Shown: positions 9,103 to 18,510, counted from the first letter of the stretch. The stretch is DNA of 64,000 nt from Bernardetia sp. MNP-M8 (GCF_037126285.1 NZ_CP147012.1:4672676-4736675), one strand, 5' to 3'. Numbers and translations are program-made. The notes: a model not told the origin generated them from the letters alone.

Positions 9103-10281
9103 TTAGTGCATTATAGGTCTTTCTTCTCTACCCATTTTCTTTAAGAAACGAACATGAGAAGCTACTGCTGTTGGGAAATCTGCTGTCAAATAAGGATGTC
9201 CGTATTCTGCTGCTGTTTGCTTTACAATCTTTGAAAGAGCAGGATAATGAATGCTACATATATTTGGAAACAAATGGTGTTCTACTTGTTGATTAAGTCC
9301 ACCTGTAATAAATGCCATAAACTCACTTTTTTCTGAAAAATTAGCAGTTGTGTAAAGTTGATGAACTGCCCAAGAATTCTCCATATTTCCTTCTTCATTA
9401 GGTAAAAAGAAATGTGCTTCTTCTACAACATGAGCCAACATAAAAATAACTGCTAAGAAAAAACCACTTACTGCGTGCATCAATAAAAATCCCAAAACTG
9501 TATTTACCCAACCGTGAGGCAACATAATAAGAGGAATAATAATAAAAAGAGTGTAATTGATAAATTTATAGAAGAATAATAAAAAATATTCTTTCTTAGG
9601 ATGTTTTGCTCCTGTATAATTTCCAACTTCATTAGCAAAAAACTTCTTATAATCTTTCATTAAAACCCAAGAAAGTGTACTTAAGCAGTATAAGGCAAAC
9701 GAATAAATGTGTTGGTAACGATGAATAGACCATAAAGGAGCTTCAGAAGAAAGACGAACTATCGGAACAGGCGCAATGTCTTCGTCATGTCCGTCTATAT
9801 TTGTATAAGTGTGGTGAGCCTGATTGTGCATTCTATTCCACATATAAGCACTAGCACCATTGAAATTAAAAGTGTGAGAAAGCAAATCATTTACCCACTT
9901 GTGTTTTGAATACGCTCCATGAATAGCGTCGTGTGCAATATTTACAGAAACCATAGCAATAGAAAAACCAAGAATTGCCCAAAGCAAGTAATTGATTTCT
10001 ACACTAAATCCACCAAAAATAAGCATACAATACGAACCAATCCAAAGTGTAGCATGAAAAAGGCTTTTCAAGACCATTTTTGTATTGGCATTACGTGAAA
10101 TATTATTGTCTTTAAAATAACTGTTTACTCTCATGTTGAGTGTCTTAGAAAAATCTCTTTGTTCTTGATTGTCGAAGCGAGGTGGTTTTTTTGTTGCGAG
10201 AGGTTTTTCTTTAAATGTATTTTTTGACTGTCTGTTATCAGCTGTTTTTTGAATAGCTTTTTCAGTTATTAGGTTTTCCAT
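9103..10281 (-). CDS. Front-end fatty acid desaturase (acyl-lipid/acyl-CoA type)
   Basis: A membrane di-iron desaturase of 392 residues. The three histidine boxes are HDAIH (near residue 116), HNQAHH (near 151) and QQVEHH (near 332). Glutamine as the first residue of the third box is the mark of front-end desaturases (delta-5/6/8 type). Four hydrophobic segments surround the boxes. There is no fused cytochrome b5 domain, so electrons must come from a separate carrier. The first 60 residues are polar and poorly conserved. Likely role: introducing a double bond into membrane acyl chains, for cold adaptation or polyunsaturated lipid synthesis. It is a single gene with its own terminator. Confidence 0.88.
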   Translation of the reverse strand: MENLITEKAIQKTADNRQSKNTFKEKPLATKKPPRFDNQEQRDFSKTLNMRVNSYFKDNNISRNANTKMVLKSLFHATLWIGSYCMLIFGGFSVEINYLLWAILGFSIAMVSVNIAHDAIHGAYSKHKWVNDLLSHTFNFNGASAYMWNRMHNQAHHTYTNIDGHDEDIAPVPIVRLSSEAPLWSIHRYQHIYSFALYCLSTLSWVLMKDYKKFFANEVGNYTGAKHPKKEYFLLFFYKFINYTLFIIIPLIMLPHGWVNTVLGFLLMHAVSGFFLAVIFMLAHVVEEAHFFLPNEEGNMENSWAVHQLYTTANFSEKSEFMAFITGGLNQQVEHHLFPNICSIHYPALSKIVKQTAAEYGHPYLTADFPTAVASHVRFLKKMGREERPIMH

Positions 10282-10670
10282 AAATAGGGAGATGAGGATT
10301 ATCTGTAAGGTGAGTTTGTATTAATTGTTTTACAAGCTGTTTATCCTAATTGTTATATTGAGAAGAGTGTAATTTTTATTTGGTCTAAATTAATTATATA
10401 AAGTACACAAATTTAGCCTTAAATTGAAAAACAAATTATGATTTTAGTCATATTCTATAAATTTATACAAAAAAAAGGTATTTTAAGTTTATTTTCAAAA
10501 TAAATTGAAAGTTAATTTAGATTTTTTGAATTTAGGATTTATTAATTAGACGCAAAAGATAGTTTCTACCACTACTTGACATGTTCGAATTAGCTGTTTT
10601 TTTTAAATTTAGAAAAATTTATATCTAAAAAATCAAAGAAAAAGTAGCATTTTTATCTCTTTTATTCAAT

Positions 10671-10710
10671 GCCGTTGTTAGTGTTTTAATGAAGCGACAC
10701 CAACAAATAC
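10671..10710 (+). repeat. Family-A hairpin repeat (GCCGTTGTTGGTGTC type)
   Basis: It begins GCCGTTGTTAGTGT and closes with ACACCAACAA, giving a 10-bp stem with one mismatch. It belongs to the same dispersed family as copies near 14696, 22645, 28237-28287 and 62711. Confidence 0.65.
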
Positions 10711-10758
10711 ACTCAAACCTATTCTTAAATAATTTCTTTGTTGTTTTTTATAGATTTA

Positions 10759-10790
10759 TTTGCTTTTTAATATTTAAGTACCTACCTTTG
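10759..10790 (+). promoter_or_regulatory. Bacteroidota-type promoter, upstream copy
   Basis: TTTG at 10759-10762 and TACCTTTG at 10783-10790 are separated by 20 bp, which fits the Bacteroidota sigma-A consensus (-33 TTTG, -7 TAnnTTTG). It lies 245 bp upstream of tRNA-Pro. Confidence 0.65.
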
Positions 10791-10889
10791 TATTCCCATT
10801 TTAAGGAGTGCCAAAAGGAGTCTTTTGCATTTTTATAGAGATTAGAGATTAACAAATAAAAAATAATTCAGCTTATTTTTATAGATTTA

Positions 10890-10921
10890 TTTGCTTTTAG
10901 ATTTTAAAACACTTACCTTTG
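10890..10921 (+). promoter_or_regulatory. Bacteroidota-type promoter of tRNA-Pro
   Basis: TTTG at 10890-10893 and TACCTTTG at 10914-10921, again exactly 20 bp apart. It sits in a diverged duplicate of the block at 10744-10805 (both carry TTTTTATAGATTTATTTGCTTTT) and is 114 bp upstream of the tRNA, so it is the more likely tRNA promoter. Confidence 0.7.
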
Positions 10922-11035
10922 GATTTCTATTTTTTAGACACCTCATTATAATATGAGATAATATAAAAAGAGTAGAATGAAACTCATTTGAAGTAGACAA
11001 TAAGTTACATAATTTAACTTGTAATACATATAAAT

Positions 11036-11110
11036 CGGGATGTAGCGTAGTCCGGTCATCGCGCCACTTTTGGGAAGTGGAGGTCGCAGGTTCGAATCCT
11101 GCTATCCCGA
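11036..11110 (+). tRNA. tRNA-Pro (anticodon TGG)
   Basis: A full cloverleaf can be drawn. The acceptor arm CGGGATG pairs with TATCCCG (last pair G-T), the discriminator is A at 11110, the anticodon arm CCACT-TTTGGGA-AGTGG carries TGG, and the T arm is GCAGG-TTCGAAT-CCTGC. The CCA end is not encoded. It is the only tRNA in the window. Confidence 0.95.
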
Positions 11111-11202
11111 CAAATACATATACATAAAAAATTGTTAGTCATAAAATTAATTTTATCTTGAATAATATTACTTTTATCTAACAATTTTTTTTTGTTTTAA
11201 TT

Positions 11203-14200
11203 TTATAAATCAATGGAAGGTAATCGCACTGTAAAAATAGAACCTGCATATTCTTCACTTTCCAATCTAATTGTTCCTTGTAGTTTTTTGATAGCATTAT
11301 GAACAATATATAAACCAAGTCCACTTCCTTTTGCTTGATCGCTGGCACGAATAAACATATCAAAAATAGTGGATTGATACTTTTCTGGAATTCCAATTCC
11401 ATTATCCAAAAATTCCATTTCAATTCCTTTTGCTGTATCTTTTACTGTAATCTGTACTAATGAATTATCGAAAGATCGTTTTGAATATTTGATGCCATTT
11501 TCTACAAAATTCTGGATGATAGTATAAAGTAGACTCTCATCAGTATAAAATTCTTTTTTACAATTTACATGTATTCTAAAATCAATATTTTGATAATTTT
11601 CATAAAAAGAAAAAGTGGATGTAATGCTGTGGATAAGTTGTTCAAAATCAATGGCTTTTACATTCAATTTTCCTTGTTTGATAGAAGAAACTTTAGTTAG
11701 ATCTTTAATCAGTTCACTTAATTTTTTGACAGATGTCTCTATCATATTTGTATATTGTTGAACAGTTGGATCTTGCTTTTTCTCTATTCTAAAAAGATTT
11801 AGAACGCCCTCTACTGAGCTTATAGGACCTTTTAAGTCATGAGAAGCACGATAAAGTAGTTGTTCCATTTCCTTATTGACTGAAACAATTTCATTTTGAG
11901 CAATTTTAAGGGAATTTACATCTGCAACAGCCAAAATAGTTCCTAAAGATTCTATATCTGCTTTTATTGGGTTACTACTTATCCAAGCCCACAGACTATC
12001 TCCTGATTTCCTACGCAATTGAAGTTCATACTGCTCTGGTTTTATTTTTATACGATTTTGAATTGCAATATGTGATTCTTCATCTATCTCTTTTGAGAAA
12101 AGAAGTTTGTCAATTGTTTTTCCTACAAGTTCTCCCTGTACATGACCTAAAAGCTCCAAAACTCGTTCGTTTACATATACTATTTCATCTTTACTATTTA
12201 AGACAATAATCCCCTCACGCATTGTATCGATGAGAGTTCTGTATTTTTGTTCACTTTGTTTTATTTTTCTTTCCGAACGTTTACGCTCACTAATATCACG
12301 CATCACCACAGCAATAGAAGTAGCTTCATGGGTTTCATTGAGTTTAATGGGAAAGAAAGAAACGGCAACATCTAAGGGCATGTATTTTCGTCTGTTAATA
12401 ATTCGGAGTTCGGTTTCCCAAGACTCATGTCTAGGAAACTGAAATACTTCCATTCGGACTTTTTCCTGTGAGGAACGAGTAAAATAATCTAAAATGCTTT
12501 TTCCTATTGCTTTATCTTCTTGTTGATTTTTTATAATAGCTTTATCTTCAATCCCTAAAAGATTTTTGCCAGCTTCATTTATAAATTTTATAATTCCGTC
12601 TTTGTCAGTCAGACCAATAAACTCATGGCTACTTCCAATAAGAGAAATAAGTCTTTGATTTTCTTCTTTTGCAATTTTTTCATGAGTTATATCTCTAGCT
12701 ACTCCTAAAAAACCAATTAAATTACCAAGATTATCTACCTGTGGATTAATGCGTTCTTCAAGCCATAAATATTTTTTTTCTGTATGATGCAAAATCCTGA
12801 AAATACGTGAAACTTTGGTTTGTCTTAAAATTGCTTGTTGCATAGTTTCTAAGACTTTTCTTCTGTCTTCTGGATGTATAACACGCATCCAAGGAATAAA
12901 ACCTTTATCAAAAAAATCAAGGGGATAGTTGAGAACAGATTGTAAGTGTTCACTCACAAAAGTAAGTTGATAAGTACCTGTATTTGGATTTATTCCAACA
13001 GCATACACAATCTCATCAATATTATTGAGTAATTGTTTGTATTCTTGCTTATTCTTTACAACAGCTTCTTCATTTCGTTTTTGCTCTGTAATATTTCTTA
13101 CAATCATGAGTACCTCACCTTGTGTACTAAGGTTCATGCGAGCTTCCAAATGAAGTAACTCATTGTTATTTGTTAGATGATTATACTGTATTGATTGTGG
13201 TTTTTGTGTCAATAAAGTTTTTTGAATTGTCTGTTCAACTTTATCAGAAACCATCAATAAAAATACATCTCCTATTTTTTTGTCAATAGGATTTTCAAGT
13301 TTGTAATAATCTTGTTGATCAGCTTTATAGTCTAGAATAGTTCCATCTTCGGCAAGTAAAAACATTTGGTCTGGAATGGTATCTAATAAGGCTTTATTTT
13401 TAGATTCACTCTGACTAAGTTGTTCTTGATTTTGTTTTGCTTTTGTAATATCTGATGCAATGAGAGCAAATCCAGTAACTTCATCATCGGTTACCATAGG
13501 AGCAATTCTTATACTAAGCCATGTAGTGCGAGATTTGGTAACATAATTGTAAAAAAGGCTCTCAAAACGTCCTATATCTTTGCTTTCAAAAACATATTTG
13601 AATATTTCTCTCAATTTTTCTCTTTCATTGGTCGTAATGAGGTCATAGACATTTCTGCCCATCATTTCTGAAATTGAGGTTTGGTTCGGAGTACGATTGA
13701 TATATTGAATGTTGCCATCCAAATCTACATGTAAGACATAATCTGGTGCGAACTTAATAAGTGAACGCCATTTATCTTCATTCTGACGGCTTTTTGTAAT
13801 ATCTGCAAATTGAAGTAAAAAATGTTTCTTATCAGCAATTTGCATCATCTGAACAGCCATTTTGACCCAAAAGAATTTACCTTTTTCTTTCCTTCTCATT
13901 TTTATCTCAAAAGTTCTTACTATTCCTCTTCTACGTGTACGGCTACGAATTTGAGATAAATCAATATTACTGATAAGGATATTAATAGAGTTGTTTAAAA
14001 TCTTTTCTTTATCATATTTAAAAGATTTTAAAAAAGGCTCATTTGCTACTTGTATTTTATTATCAATTGCTGAAAAAATAAGAGTAGGGGAAGGCAATAA
14101 CTCAGCACATTTGTAAATCAAAGCATCGTTAGTAGAGTCAGAGCTAGAATCAATGGCTTTTTCATGAGGTTGTCCTAAATTAATTTGTGTTAGCATTCCT

Positions 14201-14550
14201 GCTGTTCCTACCAATTTATTTCCTTCTTTTAGAGCTGTAATTTGAAGACGATAAAAATGATTATTATAATTAACAATAGAATAAAAATCATCTCCTAAAA
14301 GAACATCTGCATGAGATTGAGCCGAAAAAATCCATTGGTTGTCTTTTTCTTCTAACTCCCAAACAGTTTTTTGAATAATTTGGGAAGTATCTATCTCAAA
14401 TTCGTTTAGCAAAGCACCAATAATGTTTTCTACTACAAGTTCAGCATTAGTTTGCCAAACTAGCACAGGCAAATGAGCCAGCCAAGCAGTTTGACTAGTA
14501 TTTGATGTGTTTGGGTTTGTTGAAAGTGGATTGAATTCTGGTCTTTCCAT
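11203..14550 (-). CDS. Multi-PAS cytoplasmic sensor histidine kinase
   Basis: 1115 residues with no signal peptide or membrane segment. About seven consecutive PAS/PAC modules fill residues 20-885, several followed by the typical linker DITKxKxNEx or DISERKRSE. A HisKA dimerisation domain follows, with the phospho-acceptor histidine in RASHDLKGPISSVEGV (near residue 905). The HATPase_c domain shows the N box (QNFVENGIKYSKRS), G1 (LDNGIGIPEKYQ), F box (IFDMFIRA) and G2 (GSGLGLYIVHNAI). There is no receiver domain and no neighbouring response regulator, so it is an orphan kinase. Stacked PAS domains suggest sensing of redox, oxygen, light or small ligands inside the cell; the signal is unknown. 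Confidence 0.92.
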   Translation of the reverse strand: MERPEFNPLSTNPNTSNTSQTAWLAHLPVLVWQTNAELVVENIIGALLNEFEIDTSQIIQKTVWELEEKDNQWIFSAQSHADVLLGDDFYSIVNYNNHFYRLQITALKEGNKLVGTAGMLTQINLGQPHEKAIDSSSDSTNDALIYKCAELLPSPTLIFSAIDNKIQVANEPFLKSFKYDKEKILNNSINILISNIDLSQIRSRTRRRGIVRTFEIKMRRKEKGKFFWVKMAVQMMQIADKKHFLLQFADITKSRQNEDKWRSLIKFAPDYVLHVDLDGNIQYINRTPNQTSISEMMGRNVYDLITTNEREKLREIFKYVFESKDIGRFESLFYNYVTKSRTTWLSIRIAPMVTDDEVTGFALIASDITKAKQNQEQLSQSESKNKALLDTIPDQMFLLAEDGTILDYKADQQDYYKLENPIDKKIGDVFLLMVSDKVEQTIQKTLLTQKPQSIQYNHLTNNNELLHLEARMNLSTQGEVLMIVRNITEQKRNEEAVVKNKQEYKQLLNNIDEIVYAVGINPNTGTYQLTFVSEHLQSVLNYPLDFFDKGFIPWMRVIHPEDRRKVLETMQQAILRQTKVSRIFRILHHTEKKYLWLEERINPQVDNLGNLIGFLGVARDITHEKIAKEENQRLISLIGSSHEFIGLTDKDGIIKFINEAGKNLLGIEDKAIIKNQQEDKAIGKSILDYFTRSSQEKVRMEVFQFPRHESWETELRIINRRKYMPLDVAVSFFPIKLNETHEATSIAVVMRDISERKRSERKIKQSEQKYRTLIDTMREGIIVLNSKDEIVYVNERVLELLGHVQGELVGKTIDKLLFSKEIDEESHIAIQNRIKIKPEQYELQLRRKSGDSLWAWISSNPIKADIESLGTILAVADVNSLKIAQNEIVSVNKEMEQLLYRASHDLKGPISSVEGVLNLFRIEKKQDPTVQQYTNMIETSVKKLSELIKDLTKVSSIKQGKLNVKAIDFEQLIHSITSTFSFYENYQNIDFRIHVNCKKEFYTDESLLYTIIQNFVENGIKYSKRSFDNSLVQITVKDTAKGIEMEFLDNGIGIPEKYQSTIFDMFIRASDQAKGSGLGLYIVHNAIKKLQGTIRLESEEYAGSIFTVRLPSIDL

Positions 14551-14612
14551 GTTTAAAGAGTGCCTGTTCTACTAAAATTCTAAATTCTATCTAAAATTTT
14601 TTACTCTAATAC

Positions 14613-14752
14613 CGTGTAACATAAATTACTTTGCATTTCTTTGTATGTAAAACTGGGTTAAAACCCTGTTCAATTTATATTCAATTTATAATTCTGCCAT
14701 TGTCGGTGTCCCCACTGACGATAGTAAAATACAAACAAATTTATGTTACAAC
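14613..14752. repeat. Inverted-repeat element with nested hairpins
   Basis: The ends TGTAACATAAATT (14615-14627) and AATTTATGTTACA (14738-14750) are perfect inverted repeats. Inside are a small hairpin (CTGGGTT / AACCCTG, 14653-14669) and a family-A motif, GCCATTGTCGGTGTCCCCACTGACG (split here as GCCATTGTCGGTGTC then CCCACTGACG, 14696-14720). It lies in the 427-bp spacer between the kinase and the HhH protein. A similar TAATACC-TGTAACA end occurs near 18332. Confidence 0.65.
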
Positions 14753-14977
14753 GTACTAATTTCTCTACTATTTAAATTTTTATCAAGTAGGTTTTAAATT
14801 TACTTTTCTAGCTAGAAAGATAAATTAGTCTTACTATTTTATCATAATCATTCTATTAAAAACGAGTTGATAGAAAATACAGACATACAAATTACGTAAT
14901 TTTTTTTATTATTTTTGTTTTTAAAATTCATAAAATATTTTTTTATAAAAATGAGTTAGTTTATTTGTCTGAATTTA

Positions 14978-17377
14978 TCAAAACTTCACTCTCATTTGAA
15001 TACGAATATCATTTCTCAAATCTCCATCAATTCGCTCTAATCCAGAGCCAATACTTTCTTGATTTCTATATTTTGTGTATGCCCACTTTGCCCAAATATC
15101 AATTTTCTTTCCTGCCTTGAATTGAATCATATAAAAATTGCGAAAACCACGTCCATAATAAGCAGGAATAAAGAAATAATATAAAACATCTTTTTCATAT
15201 ACATACTGACGGTTTTCATAATCATCGGTATCAAAAAGAGCAAAACGAGTAGAAAAACGAATTTTTCCAAAATCTAAGTTTACATCCTGCACCACTACAT
15301 AACCTTGTGTTGGTGCTGCTTCATGTTCATAGGAACTGAACTGAACTTTGGCACGTAGAGAAACTATTTCCTCTGCTTTATAATCGCAATTTAATTGATA
15401 GTTTCTTCGTGTATAAGGTGTAATTCTATTAAAATTTGAAGGATTTGTATCATCATCATTGCTATAATTTTTCTCTCTTACTTCTTGTCTAAACTGTCCA
15501 TAAATCTGAATTGAACGAGAAGGACGGTAAGTAAGACGAGCCAAATATTCGTGTCCACCTGAAGGTGCATCTACCAAAAAACGCATCCAAGGAAAGCGAA
15601 AACGGTCGTAATAGGCTGCAAGTTGCCATTTTTTGGAAGGTGAATATTTCATTCCCCAATAAAATCCTTGTTCGTTTATCGGACGAGACCCTTCTCCAAA
15701 AGCTGCTCCATAAAAAGTATGAAAATCTCTATCATATTTACGAAACAACATAGACATTTCTAAAGGACGAGCAAGCGACAAGATTACACCTGAAATAAGT
15801 CCCATTCCCCCACTTTTTGAGCGTGCAGCCTCTCCAAAAAAACTCATGTTTCGCCATGCATACGAATAGTTTATACCAAAATTATAATTGTCTTTTCCAT
15901 TAAATTCGAAGCGATTATAGACTCTATCTGTTCGCTGCAATGTTTTGTCATAAGAAGTATATGCTAAAGTAGCTCCTAATTCTAAGTTATTTTGTTTGTC
16001 TCTATAAGTAATATTTCCTCCTGCATCCTGACGAATAAAGTTATCTTTTTTTGCTATTTCGTTAGGTGTTCTGTGAAAACCTGTGGCAATAAGGGAGCTT
16101 ATAAAATCCCCTTCTTGTCCTTGATTGAGTGAATCTGCAATAACGGCACTTGAAGCTCCTCCATCTTCTCCTACTCTTGAATAATATCCTGTAAAGTCAA
16201 ATTGTCCGTTAGAATAAGTTGCTGCTGCTCCACGTTGAAAAGCTGTTTCTAAAACGGATGTGTATGGTCTAATTCCTTGTGTACTTCTACGAACTGTATT
16301 GATAGTTTCAGAGCCTTTTCCTGCTGCAAAACCTGCTCCCATAATTAATCCTTGTCCAAATTGAAGTTGATAATCGCCTATTGCAATCGCTTTAAATTTT
16401 CCTTGATTATACAAAACAGCATGCGCTGAAAGAAAATCAAAACCATATCTATTTGTTTTTGAATCCCAAATAAACTGTTCACCTGCATCTTTTTCAAGTG
16501 TAAAACCGATACTAAAGTCATTGAGATGCGAAATACGCATACGTGTATAAATTCTGTCTGGTGAACCCAAATAACGAGTTGCGCCTGTTGTATCACTAGT
16601 ATAACCTCGTTGAGTTTCTAAAGTACGGCTATAACGAACCAAGAGAGTTTTGTTTTTTTCTGCCAAAATTCGATCAAAAAGACTTCGTGTATCTTGCTGG
16701 ATGGTGCTTTCTGTAATAGTAATAAATGGCAAAACTCTTTCGATAGTATTGGCATCCCACGATGGAATAGACTGAATTTCATAAATGCTGAGCAGTTTTC
16801 CATAATTTTCTCTGTGCTTCAAAAAATCTTCAATTTGTCGTTCAGAAAGTAAAAATGTACTTATCAAATCATTTCGGGTGGCTTGGTTCAAATCCAAAGG
16901 CTGAATAAAAAATTGAAATAATGATTCGTATAAATCACTATAATCTAGATCATCTTCTGGAACTGGAAAAAGTTCTTGTACTAAAAGGTCAAAATCAGCT
17001 TTCTCTGAACTATATCTTTTCGGAACTTCAAAATCTAATGGTTTATTTATTGGAGGAGCATTGCTAATTGTTGTGTCTTGTGCAGTGGTGTTATTATCTA
17101 TATTATTTTGAGCAAAAACAGTATTGCCAAAAAGATTAAAAACTAATATAAGCAAGACAATTACAAAAAGAGCCACTCGTATCCAAATTCCTAGTGAAAT
17201 TTTTGTTGATTGTTCTTCTTTATATTTAGAGATAAACTGTTCGTTGTAGCCATGAAAGCGACTAAAATGATCATCTTGAAAACGCACTTTTTTTCTTTGT
17301 TCTGCTTGTCTTTCGCCTGAAATAGAATGGGGTGCAGAGCTTAAATCTTTACGTGGTTGTCCTGCTTGTTCGCTCAT
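14978..17377 (-). CDS. Helix-hairpin-helix outer-membrane-type protein
   Basis: 799 residues. A polar N-terminus (residues 1-60) precedes a strongly hydrophobic segment (about 62-90, WIRVALFVIVLLILVFNLFG, then VFAQ), which looks like a signal sequence pushed inward. Residues 160-240 contain ComEA-like helix-hairpin-helix units (LDLNQATRNDLISTFLLSERQIEDFL; SIYEIQSIPSWDANTI). The remaining 550 residues are rich in alternating aromatic/polar strands (for example YGFDFLSAHAVLYNQ, YLARLTYRPSRSIQIYGQF) and end with RIQMRVKF, typical of an outer-membrane beta-barrel. This HhH-plus-barrel architecture is widespread in Bacteroidota without an assigned function. The ATG at 17377 is the only ATG before the hydrophobic segment, so the 60-residue extension is real or the true start is a non-ATG codon. 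Confidence 0.75.
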   Translation of the reverse strand: MSEQAGQPRKDLSSAPHSISGERQAEQRKKVRFQDDHFSRFHGYNEQFISKYKEEQSTKISLGIWIRVALFVIVLLILVFNLFGNTVFAQNNIDNNTTAQDTTISNAPPINKPLDFEVPKRYSSEKADFDLLVQELFPVPEDDLDYSDLYESLFQFFIQPLDLNQATRNDLISTFLLSERQIEDFLKHRENYGKLLSIYEIQSIPSWDANTIERVLPFITITESTIQQDTRSLFDRILAEKNKTLLVRYSRTLETQRGYTSDTTGATRYLGSPDRIYTRMRISHLNDFSIGFTLEKDAGEQFIWDSKTNRYGFDFLSAHAVLYNQGKFKAIAIGDYQLQFGQGLIMGAGFAAGKGSETINTVRRSTQGIRPYTSVLETAFQRGAAATYSNGQFDFTGYYSRVGEDGGASSAVIADSLNQGQEGDFISSLIATGFHRTPNEIAKKDNFIRQDAGGNITYRDKQNNLELGATLAYTSYDKTLQRTDRVYNRFEFNGKDNYNFGINYSYAWRNMSFFGEAARSKSGGMGLISGVILSLARPLEMSMLFRKYDRDFHTFYGAAFGEGSRPINEQGFYWGMKYSPSKKWQLAAYYDRFRFPWMRFLVDAPSGGHEYLARLTYRPSRSIQIYGQFRQEVREKNYSNDDDTNPSNFNRITPYTRRNYQLNCDYKAEEIVSLRAKVQFSSYEHEAAPTQGYVVVQDVNLDFGKIRFSTRFALFDTDDYENRQYVYEKDVLYYFFIPAYYGRGFRNFYMIQFKAGKKIDIWAKWAYTKYRNQESIGSGLERIDGDLRNDIRIQMRVKF

Positions 17378-17598
17378 TTTGTTTCTATAAAATTGAATCT
17401 AAAACTAATACTAAAATCTAAGATAGAATAAATTAAGCTAATTTTTGAAAAACAAAAACAAGAATATTCATTTTGAGCTAATTTTTATTAAATTATTTTT
17501 TAAATTAATCTTAATTGATTTTTTTACGTTCAATATTTTATACAGTCATTACTTCAACTAACATTTTACTTATTTTTATACTTCAAATTTTTTAAATT

Positions 17599-17856
17599 AT
17601 GGGACTTCTTTGGTCAATTATTATCGGTATTTTGGCTGGCTTTATTGCTGGTAAACTCATGCGTGGAAAGGGCTTAGGTTTGATTGTCAATCTGATTGTC
17701 GGAATTATAGGAGCTTCTATTGGAGGGTGGCTTTTTACAAAACTCAATATTATGGTAGAAGCAGGATTTGTAGGAAGTCTTATTACTTCAACAGTAGGTG
17801 CAATAGTCTTACTTTTTATAATCGGAATTTTTACTGGAGGAAATAAAAAAAGATAG
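17599..17856 (+). CDS. GlsB/YeaQ/YmgE family stress-response membrane protein
   Basis: 85 residues with three hydrophobic glycine-rich helices: LLWSIIIGILAGFIAGKLMRG at the start, then LGLIVNLIVGIIGASIGGWLF and GSLITSTVGAIVLLFIIGIF. The KLMRGKGLG loop and GxxGAxxGGWLF motif identify the transglycosylase-associated (GlsB) family. These are small inner-membrane proteins induced by envelope stress in other bacteria; the molecular role is unclear. Single gene with its own terminator. Confidence 0.9.
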   Translation: MGLLWSIIIGILAGFIAGKLMRGKGLGLIVNLIVGIIGASIGGWLFTKLNIMVEAGFVGSLITSTVGAIVLLFIIGIFTGGNKKR

Positions 17857-17882
17857 TTTTACTATTCATAAATTATATTCTC

Positions 17883-17914
17883 AAAAGCCTTTGTATGGAT
17901 TTACAAAGGCTTTT
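17883..17914 (+). terminator. Rho-independent terminator of the GlsB-like gene
   Basis: AAAAGCCTTTGTA and TACAAAGGCTTTT form a perfect 13-bp stem over a 6-base loop, followed by TTT. It begins 27 bp after the stop codon. Confidence 0.9.
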
Positions 17915-18017
17915 TTTAGTAACTTAGAACACTGTTTCATAAAGTGGGTAAGTTTAAAACGAGCTATTTTAGCTTTAGCTCAAATCTATTTATATTTTAA
18001 GTAAATAGTTGGACATA

Positions 18018-18182
18018 ATTAGCGAGTGATTTATATGATAATTACAGGATAATACAATAAAAATTAAATATGTGTTAAATAACAATTACTTGTATTTAGC
18101 TTCACTGACTTTCAACATTTATTAACCAAAGCTAGGTGAAGCCAACTATGAAGTACTCAGCGAAGCTAAATCACTCGCTAAT
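18018..18182. repeat. Inverted-repeat element, ends ATTAGCGAGTGATTTA
   Basis: The 16-bp ends at 18018-18033 and 18167-18182 are perfect inverted repeats enclosing about 130 bp. Inside are GCTTCACTGACT and AGGTGAAGCC, which can pair as a shorter inner hairpin. There is no open reading frame. It is MITE-like in form; I see only this copy in the window. Confidence 0.65.
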
Positions 18183-18210
18183 CAATTATATGAATTATTA
18201 ATTTTGTATA

Positions 18211-18330
18211 GGTACTTAAGTGAGCAAAATAAAACATATCTAAGAAAAGAATTAGATTTAAACTGTCAAGACACCTTTGAGGTGTCAGACAGATTCCATT
18301 TGCATATAAATGATTTTGCTCAGTTACTTA
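18211..18330. repeat. Inverted-repeat element with GACACCT/AGGTGTC hairpin
   Basis: The ends TACTTAAGTGAGCAAAAT (18213-18230) and ATTTTGCTCAGTTACTTA (18313-18330) match inversely at 15 of 18 positions. The centre carries a strong hairpin CTGTC-aa-GACACCT-ttg-AGGTGTC-a-GACAG (18263-18292). It begins 29 bp after the preceding element ends and has no coding potential. Confidence 0.65.
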
Positions 18331-18365
18331 GTTAATACCTTGTAACAAAAGTAATTTAATGTTTG

Positions 18366-18482
18366 TTTTGTGTGTTCAACTCCTCAGAGTTGAATATAAT
18401 GCGTCCTCAGAAGTGTTTCGTTCGTTTTTGAAAACACGAACATACATCATTTTATAATTTCCTTAAATTGTCGGAAGAGCCA
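18366..18482. repeat. Family-B MITE-like repeat, copy 1
   Basis: It contains the palindrome GTTCAACTCCTCAGAGTTGAA (written GTTCAACTCC + TCAGAGTTGAA, 18374-18394), a GCGTCCTCAGAAGTG arm, the TTCGTTCGTTTTTGAAAACACGAA hairpin region and the right terminus TTGTCGGAAGAGCC (18468-18481). The left terminus seen in copies 2 and 3 is missing. It lies just downstream of the helicase-nuclease stop codon. Confidence 0.7.
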
Positions 18483-18510
18483 TAGTTTTTATAAGAAAAC
18501 CCTAGGGTAA

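Larger units (their letters stand above)
10282..11035. other. Long spacer with tandem promoters ahead of tRNA-Pro
   Basis: 754 bp without a protein gene. It holds a family-A hairpin repeat (10671-10710) and two near-duplicate promoter blocks (10759-10790 and 10890-10921) that share about 45 bases of surrounding sequence. The first promoter would transcribe about 240 bp of leader before the tRNA or a short unannotated RNA; I could not recognise one. Confidence 0.6.
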
